A DNA stretch of 53,610 bases from Bacteroidales bacterium (GCA_015061035.1 SUXK01000010.1:1-53610); one strand, 5' to 3'. Positions 15,876-25,635 are shown, counted from the stretch's first letter. Translations and numbers: made by a program. The notes: generated from the letters alone by a model not told the origin.

Positions 15876-18338
15876 TTACATTGGATCTGCATCATAATAC
15901 AAGATAAGACTTTTGTATCCGTTTTGTGCATAGAAATTATCCTCTGCTGCCGAAATAATATCTCTCACCTTTTTCGGTGATGCATTGTTCTCGAGTTTCA
16001 GAACAATTTTTCTGATATACATTGATTGCACTCTGCCAATCACGGGTTTGTCTGGTCCTAAAACTCTTCCTCCAAACACTTGTCTAAGAAGGTCGGCATA
16101 CCATCGCGATGCTCGTTGAACGCTATCCTCGTTACGTCCTTTAATATATATATAGATAAGTCTTGAAAAGGGTGGATAACTAAAATCTCTTCTCTCTCTA
16201 AGTTGCTCATTGAACATTCCAACATAGTCGTGCGTGAGCAGTTGCTTTATTATGGGGTGGTCGGCTTGTGATGTTTGAACAATAACCCTTCCCTGTTTGC
16301 CTTTCCTGCCTGCTCTGCCAGCAACCTGCTCCATCATCTGAAAGGCTCTCTCGTATGCTCTAAAGTCGGGCATATTTAAAAGTGAGTCTGCTCCTAAAAT
16401 ACCAACAACTCCCACACGCTCAAAGTCCAAACCTTTAGTTATCATTTGTGTGCCAATCAAAACGCGAGTTTTGCCTGACTCAAAGTCTGATATAATCTCC
16501 TCGTAAGCCTTTCTGCTGCGAGTTGTATCCAAATCCATACGGGCTACTGGATAACCCTTGAATTGATTAGCAGATTCCTCCTCAATATGCTCTGTGCCAA
16601 ATCCTTTTGTTTCAATGGTGTGGTATCCACAGGCGGGGCATTTCTTGGGTATCTCGTATGTGTATCCGCAGTAGTGACAAGTTAATTGATTAAGGTGTTT
16701 ATGATAGGTCATTGTAACGTCACAGTGCTTACATTTAGGAGTCCAACCGCAGGTGTCGCACTCTACAATAGGAGCAAATCCTCTACGATTGCGGAATATG
16801 ATAACCTGTCCGCCCATATCCAATACGCTCTTTGATGCCTCTGCAAGTTGTGGCGATATATCTCCACTTGTCATAATTTTTTTGCGGCGTAGTTCGCGAG
16901 TGTCGGCAATCTCAATTTTTGGGAGCATAATATCTCCGTGTCGTGTAAGAAGTTCCACCAAACCATATTTGCCGATTTTTGCATTATAGTAACTCTCTAT
17001 CGAGGGGGTTGCACTGCCTAAAAGAGTTTTTGCCCTAAACGATGATGCTAATATCATTGCCGCATTACGGGCATTGTATCGGGGTGCGGGGTCTTGTTGT
17101 TTGTAACTTGTTTCATGCTCCTCATCCACAATAATCAATCCTAAATTCTTAAATGGCAGGAATAGTGAAGACCTGACACCTAAAACAACTTGAATACCAT
17201 TGTCTTGTAGTAGGGAGTTCCATATGTCAACCCTTTCATTATCATTAAATTTAGAGTGATAAACGCCAAGTTTGTTGCCAAATACTCTTGCAAGTCTGTT
17301 TGCAAGTTGAGTGGTAAGAGCAATTTCAGGGACAAGAAACAAAACCTGTTTCCCCTCCTCAATGGCGTGTTTTATGAGATGAATGTATATCTCAGTCTTT
17401 CCGCTTGATGTTACACCTCGTAGCAAAGTAATATCTTTGTTGCAGAAACAGTCTATTATTTCATTATAGGCTTTGTTTTGTGCAGGATTAAGTTCGTGGG
17501 CCTTTTCAACTTTGCTCATACGCCCGTCAAAGCGATTAATCTCTTGTTTATATTGAACAAAGATACCTCTGTTTATCATTGCCAGTAATACCGAACTATT
17601 TACATCAGCTCGTTCCAGCAGAGAGTTTCTGCTAACAATTGTCTCTTGACCTCCTCTGCTTACAGCCGACATCTCTAAGAATGTGACAAATAGTTTAAGT
17701 TGTTTCTTTGCACCTTTCAGTAGTTCAAAGCACTCTCTTATTTTCTCCTGTTCGTTTCCTTCAAAAGCGAGTTTAATACATAGTTGAGTTTTGGGTTGGT
17801 ATTTGCGGCGTAGTTCTTCCTTAACGGCAATAATATTGCGTTCAAGGAGCAATTTGATTGAACTCATCACGCCCTTTATCCCGCTCTTTTCAATAGTGGC
17901 AATTGAAGCCTCTTTCTCTTTTGAAAGAAACTCAACAATTAACCTCTCTTTTGGGGTAAGGTGGTTGCTCTCATCAAAGCAACACTCTTCGTTGAGTTGG
18001 AGGGTGGTTTCGCTTTCGGGTTTTAATCCTGAGGGAAGGGCTGCCTTGTAAACATCGCCCACACTACACATATAGTAGTTGGCAATCCACTCCCAGAACT
18101 CTAATTGTCGGGGGCGAATAATAGGTTTTGCATCTAAAACCTCCAAAATATCTTTAGTCTCATATTCGGGTTTGTTGCCATGAATATCCCTAACAATAGC
18201 AGTGTAAAATTTCTTTGCTCCAAACTGCACAATAACTCTACTCCCCACCTTTATAGATGGAAATATCTCATTGGGTATGGCATATGTAAAATATTTACCC
18301 AAAGGCAGAGGGAGTATTACATCGGCGAAGTATGTCAT
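15876..18338 (-). CDS. priA: Primosomal helicase PriA
   Basis: Restarts stalled replication forks. N-terminal 3'-DNA-binding domain (DVILPLPLGKYFTY), then a superfamily 2 helicase core with Walker A GVTSSGKTE and a DEEH box, a zinc-binding insert of paired CxxC motifs (CDTCGW, CKHC, CHYCGY, CPACG), motif V/VI (RAGRKGKQGRVIVQT) and a C-terminal domain. I chose the Met of MTYFADVILPL because family members start directly with this domain; an earlier in-frame Met at 18365 would add nine residues with no family support. Confidence 0.96.
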   Translation of the reverse strand: MTYFADVILPLPLGKYFTYAIPNEIFPSIKVGSRVIVQFGAKKFYTAIVRDIHGNKPEYETKDILEVLDAKPIIRPRQLEFWEWIANYYMCSVGDVYKAALPSGLKPESETTLQLNEECCFDESNHLTPKERLIVEFLSKEKEASIATIEKSGIKGVMSSIKLLLERNIIAVKEELRRKYQPKTQLCIKLAFEGNEQEKIRECFELLKGAKKQLKLFVTFLEMSAVSRGGQETIVSRNSLLERADVNSSVLLAMINRGIFVQYKQEINRFDGRMSKVEKAHELNPAQNKAYNEIIDCFCNKDITLLRGVTSSGKTEIYIHLIKHAIEEGKQVLFLVPEIALTTQLANRLARVFGNKLGVYHSKFNDNERVDIWNSLLQDNGIQVVLGVRSSLFLPFKNLGLIIVDEEHETSYKQQDPAPRYNARNAAMILASSFRAKTLLGSATPSIESYYNAKIGKYGLVELLTRHGDIMLPKIEIADTRELRRKKIMTSGDISPQLAEASKSVLDMGGQVIIFRNRRGFAPIVECDTCGWTPKCKHCDVTMTYHKHLNQLTCHYCGYTYEIPKKCPACGYHTIETKGFGTEHIEEESANQFKGYPVARMDLDTTRSRKAYEEIISDFESGKTRVLIGTQMITKGLDFERVGVVGILGADSLLNMPDFRAYERAFQMMEQVAGRAGRKGKQGRVIVQTSQADHPIIKQLLTHDYVGMFNEQLRERRDFSYPPFSRLIYIYIKGRNEDSVQRASRWYADLLRQVFGGRVLGPDKPVIGRVQSMYIRKIVLKLENNASPKKVRDIISAAEDNFYAQNGYKSLILYYDADPM

Positions 18339-18415
18339 AAAAAGAAATTTTGTATTCAACTCCAAAAATACGAAGTATTTTCGAGGTTTTTATCTTAAAG
18401 GTAAGAAAAGTTTAC

Positions 18416-18423
18416 TAATTTTG
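18416..18423 (+). promoter_or_regulatory. -7 element before the HAD-aroB-recO unit
   Basis: TAATTTTG fits TAnnTTTG and is 19 bases from the first start codon, so the leader would be very short. Confidence 0.45.
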
Positions 18424-18442
18424 TAGTTAATAGTTGTGAGTT

Positions 18443-19159
18443 ATGGATATTTTAAGTGCAATAAAAGCATATAACCAGCGCAATGGGCTCTCTCTTGAGT
18501 TCAAGGCACTCCTTTCGGATATGGATGGGGTTCTCTATAACTCCATGCCTTACCATGCGAAAGCGTGGGCAGAGACTCTTCAAGCAGAGGGTATTGAGTG
18601 TGACACAAGAGAGTTTTATGCGCATGAAGGTCGTACAGGAAAAGGAACAATAAATATCTATTTTAACAAATTTAAAAACAGAGAAGCAACCGAAGAGGAG
18701 GTGCAACGAATTTATGCAGGTAAAGCTCAACGTTTTGTTGAGTGTGGCGAAGCTCTCCCTATGCAAGGGGCACAATCTGCAATGCAAATGATAAAGGCTT
18801 CAGGTAAAAGAGTTGTGCTGGTAACAGGTTCAGGACAAAAATCACTATTGCAAAAACTCTCGCACCACTATCCTGACATATTTACACCTGAAACAATGGT
18901 TACAGCCTTTGATGTTACAAAGGGAAAACCTCACCCAGAACCATATCTTATGGGGCTTAAAAAAGCAGGTGTTGAACCTCATGAGGCAGTAGTGTTAGAG
19001 AATGCCCCATTGGGAGTTGAGGCAGCATCGGCAGCGGGCATTTTTACAATAGCCGTAAATACAGGGCCTTTAAGCGAGGAGGAGTTATACAATGCAGGAG
19101 CAGATATAGTATATCCTAATATTGAGGCTTTTGCTAATGACATAAAAAAGATACTTTAA
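18443..19159 (+). CDS. HAD-family phosphatase, beta-phosphoglucomutase-like
   Basis: HAD motif I is SDMDGVLYN with nucleophile D26 and general acid D28; motif II is VLVTGSG; motif III/IV are KGKPHPEPYL and VLENAPLGVEAA. The helical cap after motif I (YHAKAWAETLQ) places it in subfamily I beside beta-phosphoglucomutase and small sugar-phosphate phosphatases. The substrate cannot be deduced. aroB starts 4 bases after the stop, suggesting one transcript with aroB, recO and the membrane gene. Confidence 0.88.
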   Translation: MDILSAIKAYNQRNGLSLEFKALLSDMDGVLYNSMPYHAKAWAETLQAEGIECDTREFYAHEGRTGKGTINIYFNKFKNREATEEEVQRIYAGKAQRFVECGEALPMQGAQSAMQMIKASGKRVVLVTGSGQKSLLQKLSHHYPDIFTPETMVTAFDVTKGKPHPEPYLMGLKKAGVEPHEAVVLENAPLGVEAASAAGIFTIAVNTGPLSEEELYNAGADIVYPNIEAFANDIKKIL

Positions 19160-19163
19160 CAAG

Positions 19164-20222
19164 ATGATAAACAATATAATATATACAACAAAGATATCGG
19201 AGAGTATTGATAAATTATTATCAGAAAAGGAGTATGATAAATTGTTTATATTAACCGATGAAAACACGCATTGTTATGCAATGCCTCTGCTTGCTGATAG
19301 TGTGGCGTGTGCTACTGCAAAAGAGATAATAATTCTTGCAGACGATACAAACAAAAACCTTCAAAATCTCTCAACCATTTGGAGTGCATTAGTAGAGGCG
19401 GGGGCAACTCGTAAATCTCTGCTTGTAAATCTTGGAGGGGGGATGATAACCGATATGGGAGGTTTTGCTGCCGCAACCTTTAAACGAGGTATAGAGCATA
19501 TAAATGTGCCAACAACTCTACTTGGAGCAGTAGATGCAGCAGTGGGAGGTAAAACAGGAATAAACTTTGAGGGATTGAAAAATGAGATTGGGGCATTTAA
19601 ACAACCTTCGGCAGTACTAATTGATACTCAATTTTTCAGAACACTCTCAAAGGAGCATCTTCTTTCGGGATTTGCCGAGATGTTAAAACATGGGTTGATA
19701 AGCAACACAGAGAATTATAATAAACTACTCTCATTTGATATTTGCAATCCAGATTTTGAAGAGTTATTGCACTTGGTTGAGGACTCTGTATCTATAAAAG
19801 AGAATATCGTTGAGCAAGATCCCCTTGAAAAAGGAGTTAGAAAATATCTCAATTTAGGGCATACAAGTGGGCATGCAATAGAGAGTCTTGCCATGAAGCG
19901 TAACACTCCTGTTCAACACGGATATGCGGTGGCATGGGGATTGGTATGCGAAGTAATATTGTCGTATATGAAATTTGGTTTTTCTCAAAGAGAGATACAT
20001 CGTTTAGCAGATTACGTGAAATCAAATTACGGTACATTCCCTATTGGTTGTAACGACTATCCTTTCCTTTACGAGAAGATAACACACGACAAGAAGAATG
20101 AGTCGGGAAGAATAAACTACACTCTGTTGAAGTCGGTGGGAGAGGTAGAGATAAACGTATCGGTAACTAAAGAGGAGATAGAGTCTTCGTTTGACCTCTA
20201 TCGCGATCTATTTGGATTATAG
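19164..20222 (+). CDS. aroB: 3-Dehydroquinate synthase
   Basis: Second step of the shikimate pathway: DAHP to 3-dehydroquinate with transient NAD use and a divalent metal. The NAD/phosphate loop is GGGMITDMGGFAAATFKRG; VDAAVGGKTGIN and the metal ligands in the Glu of FAEMLKHG and the His in LGHTSGHAIE are all present. The length of 352 is typical. It is tightly packed between the HAD gene and recO. Confidence 0.96.
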   Translation: MINNIIYTTKISESIDKLLSEKEYDKLFILTDENTHCYAMPLLADSVACATAKEIIILADDTNKNLQNLSTIWSALVEAGATRKSLLVNLGGGMITDMGGFAAATFKRGIEHINVPTTLLGAVDAAVGGKTGINFEGLKNEIGAFKQPSAVLIDTQFFRTLSKEHLLSGFAEMLKHGLISNTENYNKLLSFDICNPDFEELLHLVEDSVSIKENIVEQDPLEKGVRKYLNLGHTSGHAIESLAMKRNTPVQHGYAVAWGLVCEVILSYMKFGFSQREIHRLADYVKSNYGTFPIGCNDYPFLYEKITHDKKNESGRINYTLLKSVGEVEINVSVTKEEIESSFDLYRDLFGL

Positions 20223-20227
20223 CCCTT

Positions 20228-20947
20228 ATGATAGAGAAGAGTAACGCAATTATACTTCATGTAACAAAGCATAACGATACCACACTGATAGTAAATGCCT
20301 ATACTGAAAAGTATGGAAGGGTGGCCTATCTCTTTGTTGTAGGGGCAAGTAAAGCCTCTCGGCAGAAGCGAATGTTACTCTCTCCGCTATCTATTGTAAC
20401 CATAGAGAGTGATTATAGAGCAAAAGAGAGTTTGCAGAAGATTAGGAATGTTGAACCACTCGTGCTACAACAGTTGCAGTTTGATGCTGTAAAAGGGTCG
20501 GTAGCACTCTTTCTTTCGGAGTTTTTGATGAAGGTAATACGGGAGTTTGAACCATCACCAAAGTTTTTTAAGTTCCTAACAGATACCATATCGTTATATA
20601 ATGTAATGGAAGAGGGTAAGGCAAACTTTCATCTGTGCTTCTTGTTTAATCTATCTTCGTTTTTAGGATTTTATCCTGATACAGGGAGTTATCATGAAGG
20701 CAGGTTCTTTGATATGCTAAATGGAGAATTTGTTGCCTCTCGCCCTGCGCATAACCATATACTTATGCCTTATGATGCTGAGAAGTTTATGTTGCTGTCA
20801 CGAATGAATTTTAGTAATCTTCATCTCTTTAAGTTTTCTCGTGATGAGCGTAGGGAGGCACTTGAGAGAGTGATTGAGTATTACAGAATACATCAGGGAT
20901 TTAACGAACTAAAATCAATTGAAATACTTAAAACCCTTTTTGATTAG
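20228..20947 (+). CDS. recO: DNA repair protein RecO
   Basis: Recombination mediator that works with RecR to load RecA on SSB-coated single-stranded DNA. N-terminal OB fold (AIILHVTKHNDTTLIVNAYT, YGRVAYLFVVGASK) followed by a helical domain. The zinc cysteines seen in many RecO proteins are lacking, as is common in Bacteroidota. Length 239 is normal. It starts 5 bases after aroB. Confidence 0.93.
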   Translation: MIEKSNAIILHVTKHNDTTLIVNAYTEKYGRVAYLFVVGASKASRQKRMLLSPLSIVTIESDYRAKESLQKIRNVEPLVLQQLQFDAVKGSVALFLSEFLMKVIREFEPSPKFFKFLTDTISLYNVMEEGKANFHLCFLFNLSSFLGFYPDTGSYHEGRFFDMLNGEFVASRPAHNHILMPYDAEKFMLLSRMNFSNLHLFKFSRDERREALERVIEYYRIHQGFNELKSIEILKTLFD

Positions 20948-20957
20948 AGAAAAATAT

Positions 20958-21398
20958 ATGAAACCAATATTCCGAACAGATTTAGCACTTTTAATATTGT
21001 TTGTTTTATCGCTCTTTTCAGGTATTCAAATACATTATGCCTCGCATTTTCAATCTCACGAGGTATGGCATAATTGGTCGATTGTGCATACCGTAGTAAA
21101 CATATTATTGTTGGGAGTAGCAATAGTACATATAAAACAACATTGGGTATGGTTTAAGACAATGTCCTCATCACTCTCTCGCAAGAGCAAAGTAACAATA
21201 GCATTAAGTATAATATTTGTTTTGGTGTCTGTTACAGGAATAGTTATGCTAACTTGTGCCAATGGAGGTAAAGGTTGTTGCGGATATTCAAGGATAGGTA
21301 TTATTCACTATTGGTTAGGAATTGTGTTTGGAGTATTTGCTTTACTACATTTTATTGGTAGATGGAAAATATTTAAGAAGGGAGTAAAGAGAAGATAG
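20958..21398 (+). CDS. Small membrane protein with conserved histidines (DUF4405-like)
   Basis: I start at the Met of MKPIFRTDLALLILF, 10 bases after recO; an upstream Met inside recO would give a non-hydrophobic extension. About 146 residues with four membrane segments and histidines at helix ends (HYASHFQSHEVWH, HTVVNILLLGVAIVHIKQH, IIHYWLG, LLHFIG), an arrangement seen in small haem-binding membrane proteins. A CANGGKGCC cluster lies between helices 3 and 4. The family assignment is by pattern only. Confidence 0.7.
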   Translation: MKPIFRTDLALLILFVLSLFSGIQIHYASHFQSHEVWHNWSIVHTVVNILLLGVAIVHIKQHWVWFKTMSSSLSRKSKVTIALSIIFVLVSVTGIVMLTCANGGKGCCGYSRIGIIHYWLGIVFGVFALLHFIGRWKIFKKGVKRR

Positions 21399-21415
21399 GA
21401 GTTCAAAATCTGCTA

Positions 21416-21446
21416 TTTGCAGAAACAAAAAAATAGAGTACCTTTG
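21416..21446 (+). promoter_or_regulatory. Promoter of tRNA-Arg
   Basis: TTTG, 19 bases, then TACCTTTG: a near-consensus Bacteroidota promoter ending 15 bases before the tRNA. Confidence 0.8.
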
Positions 21447-21461
21447 TGTCGAGTAAAAAAT

Positions 21462-21533
21462 GTCTCTGTAGTTCAACGGATAGAACGAAAGTTTCCTAAA
21501 CTTTAGATTCGGGTTCGATTCCCGGCGGAGATA
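21462..21533 (+). tRNA. tRNA-Arg (CCT anticodon)
   Basis: Acceptor GTCTCTG with CGGAGAT, D loop AACGGATAGAAC, anticodon stem AAAGT/ACTTT with loop TTCCTAA, T arm CGGGTTCGATTCCCG. Anticodon CCT reads AGG. Discriminator A; CCA not encoded. Confidence 0.95.
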
Positions 21534-21536
21534 CAA

Positions 21537-21566
21537 AAGGTGTGTCAAAAATATTTGGCACACCTT
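21537..21566 (+). terminator. Terminator after tRNA-Arg
   Basis: AAGGTGTG and CACACCTT pair around an AT-rich loop, followed by CTTTT, 4 bases after the tRNA. Confidence 0.8.
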
Positions 21567-21619
21567 CTTTTATACTACGAATAAGCGAATACAATGATAA
21601 ATATGTTTAATTATTGTTT

Positions 21620-21712
21620 ATGAGGAGCAGATTAAACAAACGAATGTTTGTTAACTAACCCCTACCCTCGTAGGGGTGGCTTTATCCGACAACAAACAAC
21701 TAAGAGTGACAA
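21620..21712. repeat. Degenerate member of the dispersed intergenic repeat
   Basis: The stretch CAGATT, ACAAAC, then AATGTTTGTTAACTAAC also occurs in the inverted repeat arm at 43.5 kb, and GGGGTGGC with ACAAACAACTA follows in both. A perfect hairpin CCCCTAC-cctc-GTAGGGG lies at 21659-21676 without a T-tract. It stands just after the stop of manC on the minus strand. Confidence 0.5.
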
Positions 21713-22771
21713 CTATTTCCTGAACTTACTCTTAACGTCATTGAATATTTGTCGTAGTCTGTTTTCGTCCCCCTTTTTGCATATTAAAAGAACGTCATCA
21801 GAGTCGGCAATAATAAAGTTATCTAACCCCTCAATAACCGCCAACTTGCCAGTCTTAACCGATATAATATTGTCTGAACTATCATATATCAAAGTATTAC
21901 CAAGATCGGCATTACCTCTGTGGTCTTTTCTTGAGATATCGTAAAGCGAATCCCAAGTACCAATGTCACTCCATCCAAACTCGGCACAAAGAACATAAAC
22001 ATTCTGAGCCTTTTCCATAAGAGCAAAATCAATAGAGATATTTTGCAGGGTAGGGAAAATGGCCTCTATACTTTCAGCCTCTTTTGGTGTTGCAAGAAAC
22101 TCTTTAACCTCTTCAAAGCGAGATGTAATTTCTGGAATATAACGTTTAAGAGCATTTTTTATAACACTATTACGCCAAATAAATATACCAGAGTTCCAGA
22201 AAAATTCTCCACTCTCAACAAAAATCTCGGCCAACTCTCTGTTGGGTTTTTCGGTAAAGGTTTTAACCTTGTTCACACCATCCTCAATATGGTCAGATAT
22301 TTGTATGTAACCATACCCTGTTTCAGGTCTTGTTGGTTTAATGCCTATTGTAAGCAAAGCATCGTGAGTCTCAGCAAATGAAATAGCCTTCTCTACTGCT
22401 GAACAGAAAGCCTCTTTGCGTAAAATAAGGTGGTCGCAGGGAGCAAATACTAAAACAGATTCTGGTGATAAATTGCCTATATGGTATGTTGCGTATGCAA
22501 TACACGATGCTGTATTCTTTCGAGCAGGCTCACATAAAATATTCTTGTCATTTATATCAATCTGCTCCTTAACAATCTCTCTGTATTGTTGGTTGGTGGC
22601 AACAAAAATATTCTCTTTAGGGAAAAGTGAAGAGTATCTCTCAAATGTTGTTTGTAAAAGAGTTCTTCCTGTTCCTAAAAAATCAAGAAACTGTTTAGGC
22701 ATCTCGGGGCGAGATACGGGCCAGAATCTGCTACCAATACCGCCCGCCATTATAATGCAATATCTATCCAT
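21713..22771 (-). CDS. manC: Mannose-1-phosphate guanylyltransferase
   Basis: Makes GDP-mannose from mannose-1-phosphate and GTP for capsule, O-antigen and GDP-fucose synthesis. The nucleotidyltransferase signature is IIMAGGIGSRFWPVSRPEMP followed by KQFL; GYGYIQ, FTEKP and FFWNSGIF are further family motifs. At 352 residues it lacks the C-terminal isomerase domain of bifunctional enzymes. It stands alone with its own promoter. GDP-fucose need and the fucosidase next door may be a coincidence. Confidence 0.94.
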   Translation of the reverse strand: MDRYCIIMAGGIGSRFWPVSRPEMPKQFLDFLGTGRTLLQTTFERYSSLFPKENIFVATNQQYREIVKEQIDINDKNILCEPARKNTASCIAYATYHIGNLSPESVLVFAPCDHLILRKEAFCSAVEKAISFAETHDALLTIGIKPTRPETGYGYIQISDHIEDGVNKVKTFTEKPNRELAEIFVESGEFFWNSGIFIWRNSVIKNALKRYIPEITSRFEEVKEFLATPKEAESIEAIFPTLQNISIDFALMEKAQNVYVLCAEFGWSDIGTWDSLYDISRKDHRGNADLGNTLIYDSSDNIISVKTGKLAVIEGLDNFIIADSDDVLLICKKGDENRLRQIFNDVKSKFRK

Positions 22772-22791
22772 AGAATATCATTCGTTTATCG

Positions 22792-22823
22792 CAAATATAA
22801 AACTATTAGTTGGTACAAGCAAA
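22792..22823 (-). promoter_or_regulatory. Promoter of manC
   Basis: On the minus strand TTTG, 20 bases, TATATTTG, ending 20 bases before the start codon: consensus boxes and spacing. Confidence 0.75.
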
Positions 22824-22895
22824 TTAATAAGGTAAAAGAAATATAAAATAAGTTGTTTAAATTAGAAGTAGTATTTATTAAGTGTATGTGTAAAA

Positions 22896-22932
22896 AAAGA
22901 GGCTATCGCAACTTTTGTTGGATAGCCTCTTT
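22896..22932. terminator. Terminator after the fucosidase gene
   Basis: AAAGAGGCTATC pairs with GATAGCCTCTTT, with an inner CAAC/GTTG stem around TTTT. It lies 21 bases beyond the stop. Confidence 0.85.
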
Positions 22933-22953
22933 GAATAGACCTATAATAGATTC

Positions 22954-25635
22954 TTATTTAACTAAGAATTTTTGTGTTTCGTTAATTCCTTTACCATTAA
23001 CTTTAACAACGTAACTTCCGCTGTTTACGTTGCAGTTGAAAGGAACATCAATTGAATCTGACTCTTTGTTGATTGTAGTGTTTTCTATTTGTTGCCCCAA
23101 AGTTGAGAAAACGACAAGATTAATTTCTCCTCTTGCAGCACCGTTTATCTGCACGGTGAATGTTCCCTCGTTGGGGTTTGGAAAAACCTTTACCTTTCCC
23201 CCTTTCGCACTCTCACTAATTGAGGGTCTTATACCTGTTATCTCAGATTTAAGTTCTCCATTCTCCATTGTTATACGATATTGTTCGCCTTTAATAGTTG
23301 GGAATACCATTTTTTTGCCATTGTAGCGGATACGGCACTCTTCGCCCATATTTGAAGTTACTAAAGCATAATCTAATTGATTGTTTGCGTAGTAAATATC
23401 AACGGTGAAGTTACCGCGAGCAAGAAGTCCTGTTATAGAACCCTCAGTCCAGTCCGATGGTAATGCAGGAAGAATATACAAAGTATCCAATTGACTTTGT
23501 AGGAACAGTTCAGAAATACCCGCAGTTCCTCCAAAGTTACCATCAATTTGGAATGGTGGGTGAGTATCCCACATATTATCCAAAGTACCCTCTTTTAATA
23601 GGTTTTTGAACAATGTGTAAGCGTGGTCGCCATCTTGAAGACGAGCCCAATGGTTAAGTTTCCAACCCATACTCCATCCAGTTGCAGCATCACCACGTTG
23701 ACGAAGTGTCTCTTTACAAGCCTCAGCCAATTCGGGAGTTGTTATTGGGTTTACTGTGCTACCGGGGTGCAAACCAAACAAGTGGTTTGTGTGGCGGTGT
23801 TGGTCTCCGTATGGGTCAATATCTTCGTACCACTCTTGAAGTTGTCCGTAACGTCCAATTTGATAGGGGTACATATTGTTTAGTTTATTTTTCCATTCAG
23901 CAACAAGGTCTGCATCTTTTCCAAGAATCTCTGCTGCTTTAATAGCCTCAATCAAAACCTCGCGGGTAACGGCATTTGCGTATGTAGCACCAAGGTCGCA
24001 AGTTCCATGCTCGGGAGAGTATGAAGGTGCAGAAGTATATGAGCCATTTGCATAGTATAATAGGTCAGATACAAAGTTTGCACTCGATTTGATGATGTCG
24101 TATCCAACCTCCTCTAACCACTCTTTATCGCGAGTATAATCGTAATACTCCCAGATTTGAGTAGTCAACCATGGTCCAGCAGTTGGGTTGTAGTTCCAAC
24201 TCATATCAGAATCAATCAATGGAGCAGTAAATCCAAAGATGTTGGTTGAAACCTCTGCTGTCCAGCCTCTTGCTCCGTAGTATGCTTGAGCAGTACGCTC
24301 TCCGGGTTTAACCAAACCTTTAACATAATCAATAAATGGCTGGTAGCACTCTAACATGTTGGTACATGTAGCGGGCCAATAGTTCATTTGAAGGTTAATG
24401 TTGTTGTGATAGTCAACACGCCAAGGGCCATCAATATTGTTATTCCACATACCTTGAAGGTTGGCGGGCATATTTCCTGCACGAGAACAAGCAATTAATA
24501 AGTAACGGCCATATTGGAAATAAAGAGCCTCTAACTCGTGGTCTAAAGTTCCGCTACGATAGTTTGCTAAACGAGTAGGTGTTGGCAAGTTCTCAAAAGT
24601 CTTATTGGGGTTAATTGACAACTTAACTCTATCGAATATTTTGCAGTAATCTTCTCTGTGATTATTAAATAGTTCGTTATACGATTTCTCTTTTGCTTCG
24701 TTGATAACATTGTTAACACTTGCAATTGGATCAACGCCAACGAATGCTTTACTGTCAGTAAATGAAGGATTGAAGTTCATCTTATAGTCAGTGTCGGCAG
24801 CAATAATGAAATCAACATCGGTAGAACCAGTTACAGTAATATTGCGAGTTGAAGCATTTGATGAAACAGTACCTCCGCCATTTGTGCGAACATAAACACG
24901 CATTGCCCATTTCATTCCGTTGTTGTCTATCTTGCAGTCGTACAATAGACCTCCATCAACCTCTGTAACGCTTTGAACGTTTTGAGGACAGTTGAATGAG
25001 AATGTTAGGTTTTGAGTACCGCCTTTTGATTGGAATTTCCATACCATAACGCTATCAGGGTATGAACAGAAATATTTACGAGTATAGCCTACGCCATCAG
25101 CATCAAATTTAACAACAACCATCGAAGAGTCCATATTCATAATTCTCTTATAGTTGGTAACGTTGCTCTCGTTAATACCAGTCTCAACGTATGCCTCGCC
25201 CATCATTGTAAATGTACCAAATACATTTTTGTTGTAACTTACAGTTCCGTTGTAGTTGTTTTGAACCAATGAGTGAGCCGCAGAGTTGTTTCCTGCAACC
25301 AAGTAGTTGCGAACTTGTTGAAGAGTAGAAGATGAAACAGTTTTGTTCATATTCCAGTAGTTGGTAACACCAGTACCAGGTCCTCCCTTCCAAAGAGTCT
25401 TCTCGTTCATAACAACACGCTCTTTGTTTACAGCACCCATAATGGTAGCACCTAACGAACCATTACCAATTGGGAAAGATTTTTTCTCCCAGTTTTGATC
25501 GGGGTTGGTAGTAGTGGCACTAAAATCGTTAGTGTTCCAAATAGCAAGACCAGCAGTTGACGAGTTTGGAGTGTCAAACCAGATAGCATTGCCTTTTTGT
25601 ATAATCAACAACGTTAGAGACAATATATTCACCAT
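22954..25635 (-). CDS. GH95 alpha-L-fucosidase, catalytic part with T9SS tail (3' half of a split gene)
   Basis: Glycoside hydrolase family 95. The reading frame holds FPIGNGSLGATIMG, the N-x-N of HNNINLQMNYW (N412, N414), E496 in WEYYDY and D698 in IDGNFGG; these correspond to the catalytic Asn, acid Glu and Asp of Bifidobacterium AfcA, so the site is intact. Enzymes of the family release terminal alpha-1,2-linked fucose (some act on galactose). Residues about 815-893 form a T9SS type A sorting domain (VFPNPNEGTFTVQ, SGSYVVKVNG). The frame has no signal peptide and its first Met lies inside the end of the upstream reading frame; the two read as one gene after a one-base correction at the A5 run near 25598. 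Shown here from the first in-frame Met. Confidence 0.9.
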   Translation of the reverse strand: MVNILSLTLLIIQKGNAIWFDTPNSSTAGLAIWNTNDFSATTTNPDQNWEKKSFPIGNGSLGATIMGAVNKERVVMNEKTLWKGGPGTGVTNYWNMNKTVSSSTLQQVRNYLVAGNNSAAHSLVQNNYNGTVSYNKNVFGTFTMMGEAYVETGINESNVTNYKRIMNMDSSMVVVKFDADGVGYTRKYFCSYPDSVMVWKFQSKGGTQNLTFSFNCPQNVQSVTEVDGGLLYDCKIDNNGMKWAMRVYVRTNGGGTVSSNASTRNITVTGSTDVDFIIAADTDYKMNFNPSFTDSKAFVGVDPIASVNNVINEAKEKSYNELFNNHREDYCKIFDRVKLSINPNKTFENLPTPTRLANYRSGTLDHELEALYFQYGRYLLIACSRAGNMPANLQGMWNNNIDGPWRVDYHNNINLQMNYWPATCTNMLECYQPFIDYVKGLVKPGERTAQAYYGARGWTAEVSTNIFGFTAPLIDSDMSWNYNPTAGPWLTTQIWEYYDYTRDKEWLEEVGYDIIKSSANFVSDLLYYANGSYTSAPSYSPEHGTCDLGATYANAVTREVLIEAIKAAEILGKDADLVAEWKNKLNNMYPYQIGRYGQLQEWYEDIDPYGDQHRHTNHLFGLHPGSTVNPITTPELAEACKETLRQRGDAATGWSMGWKLNHWARLQDGDHAYTLFKNLLKEGTLDNMWDTHPPFQIDGNFGGTAGISELFLQSQLDTLYILPALPSDWTEGSITGLLARGNFTVDIYYANNQLDYALVTSNMGEECRIRYNGKKMVFPTIKGEQYRITMENGELKSEITGIRPSISESAKGGKVKVFPNPNEGTFTVQINGAARGEINLVVFSTLGQQIENTTINKESDSIDVPFNCNVNSGSYVVKVNGKGINETQKFLVK

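Noticed and set aside
25590-25610. Programmed frameshift in the fucosidase gene
   Set aside because: Only a short A5 run is present, with no clear stimulator; a mutation or read error is simpler.
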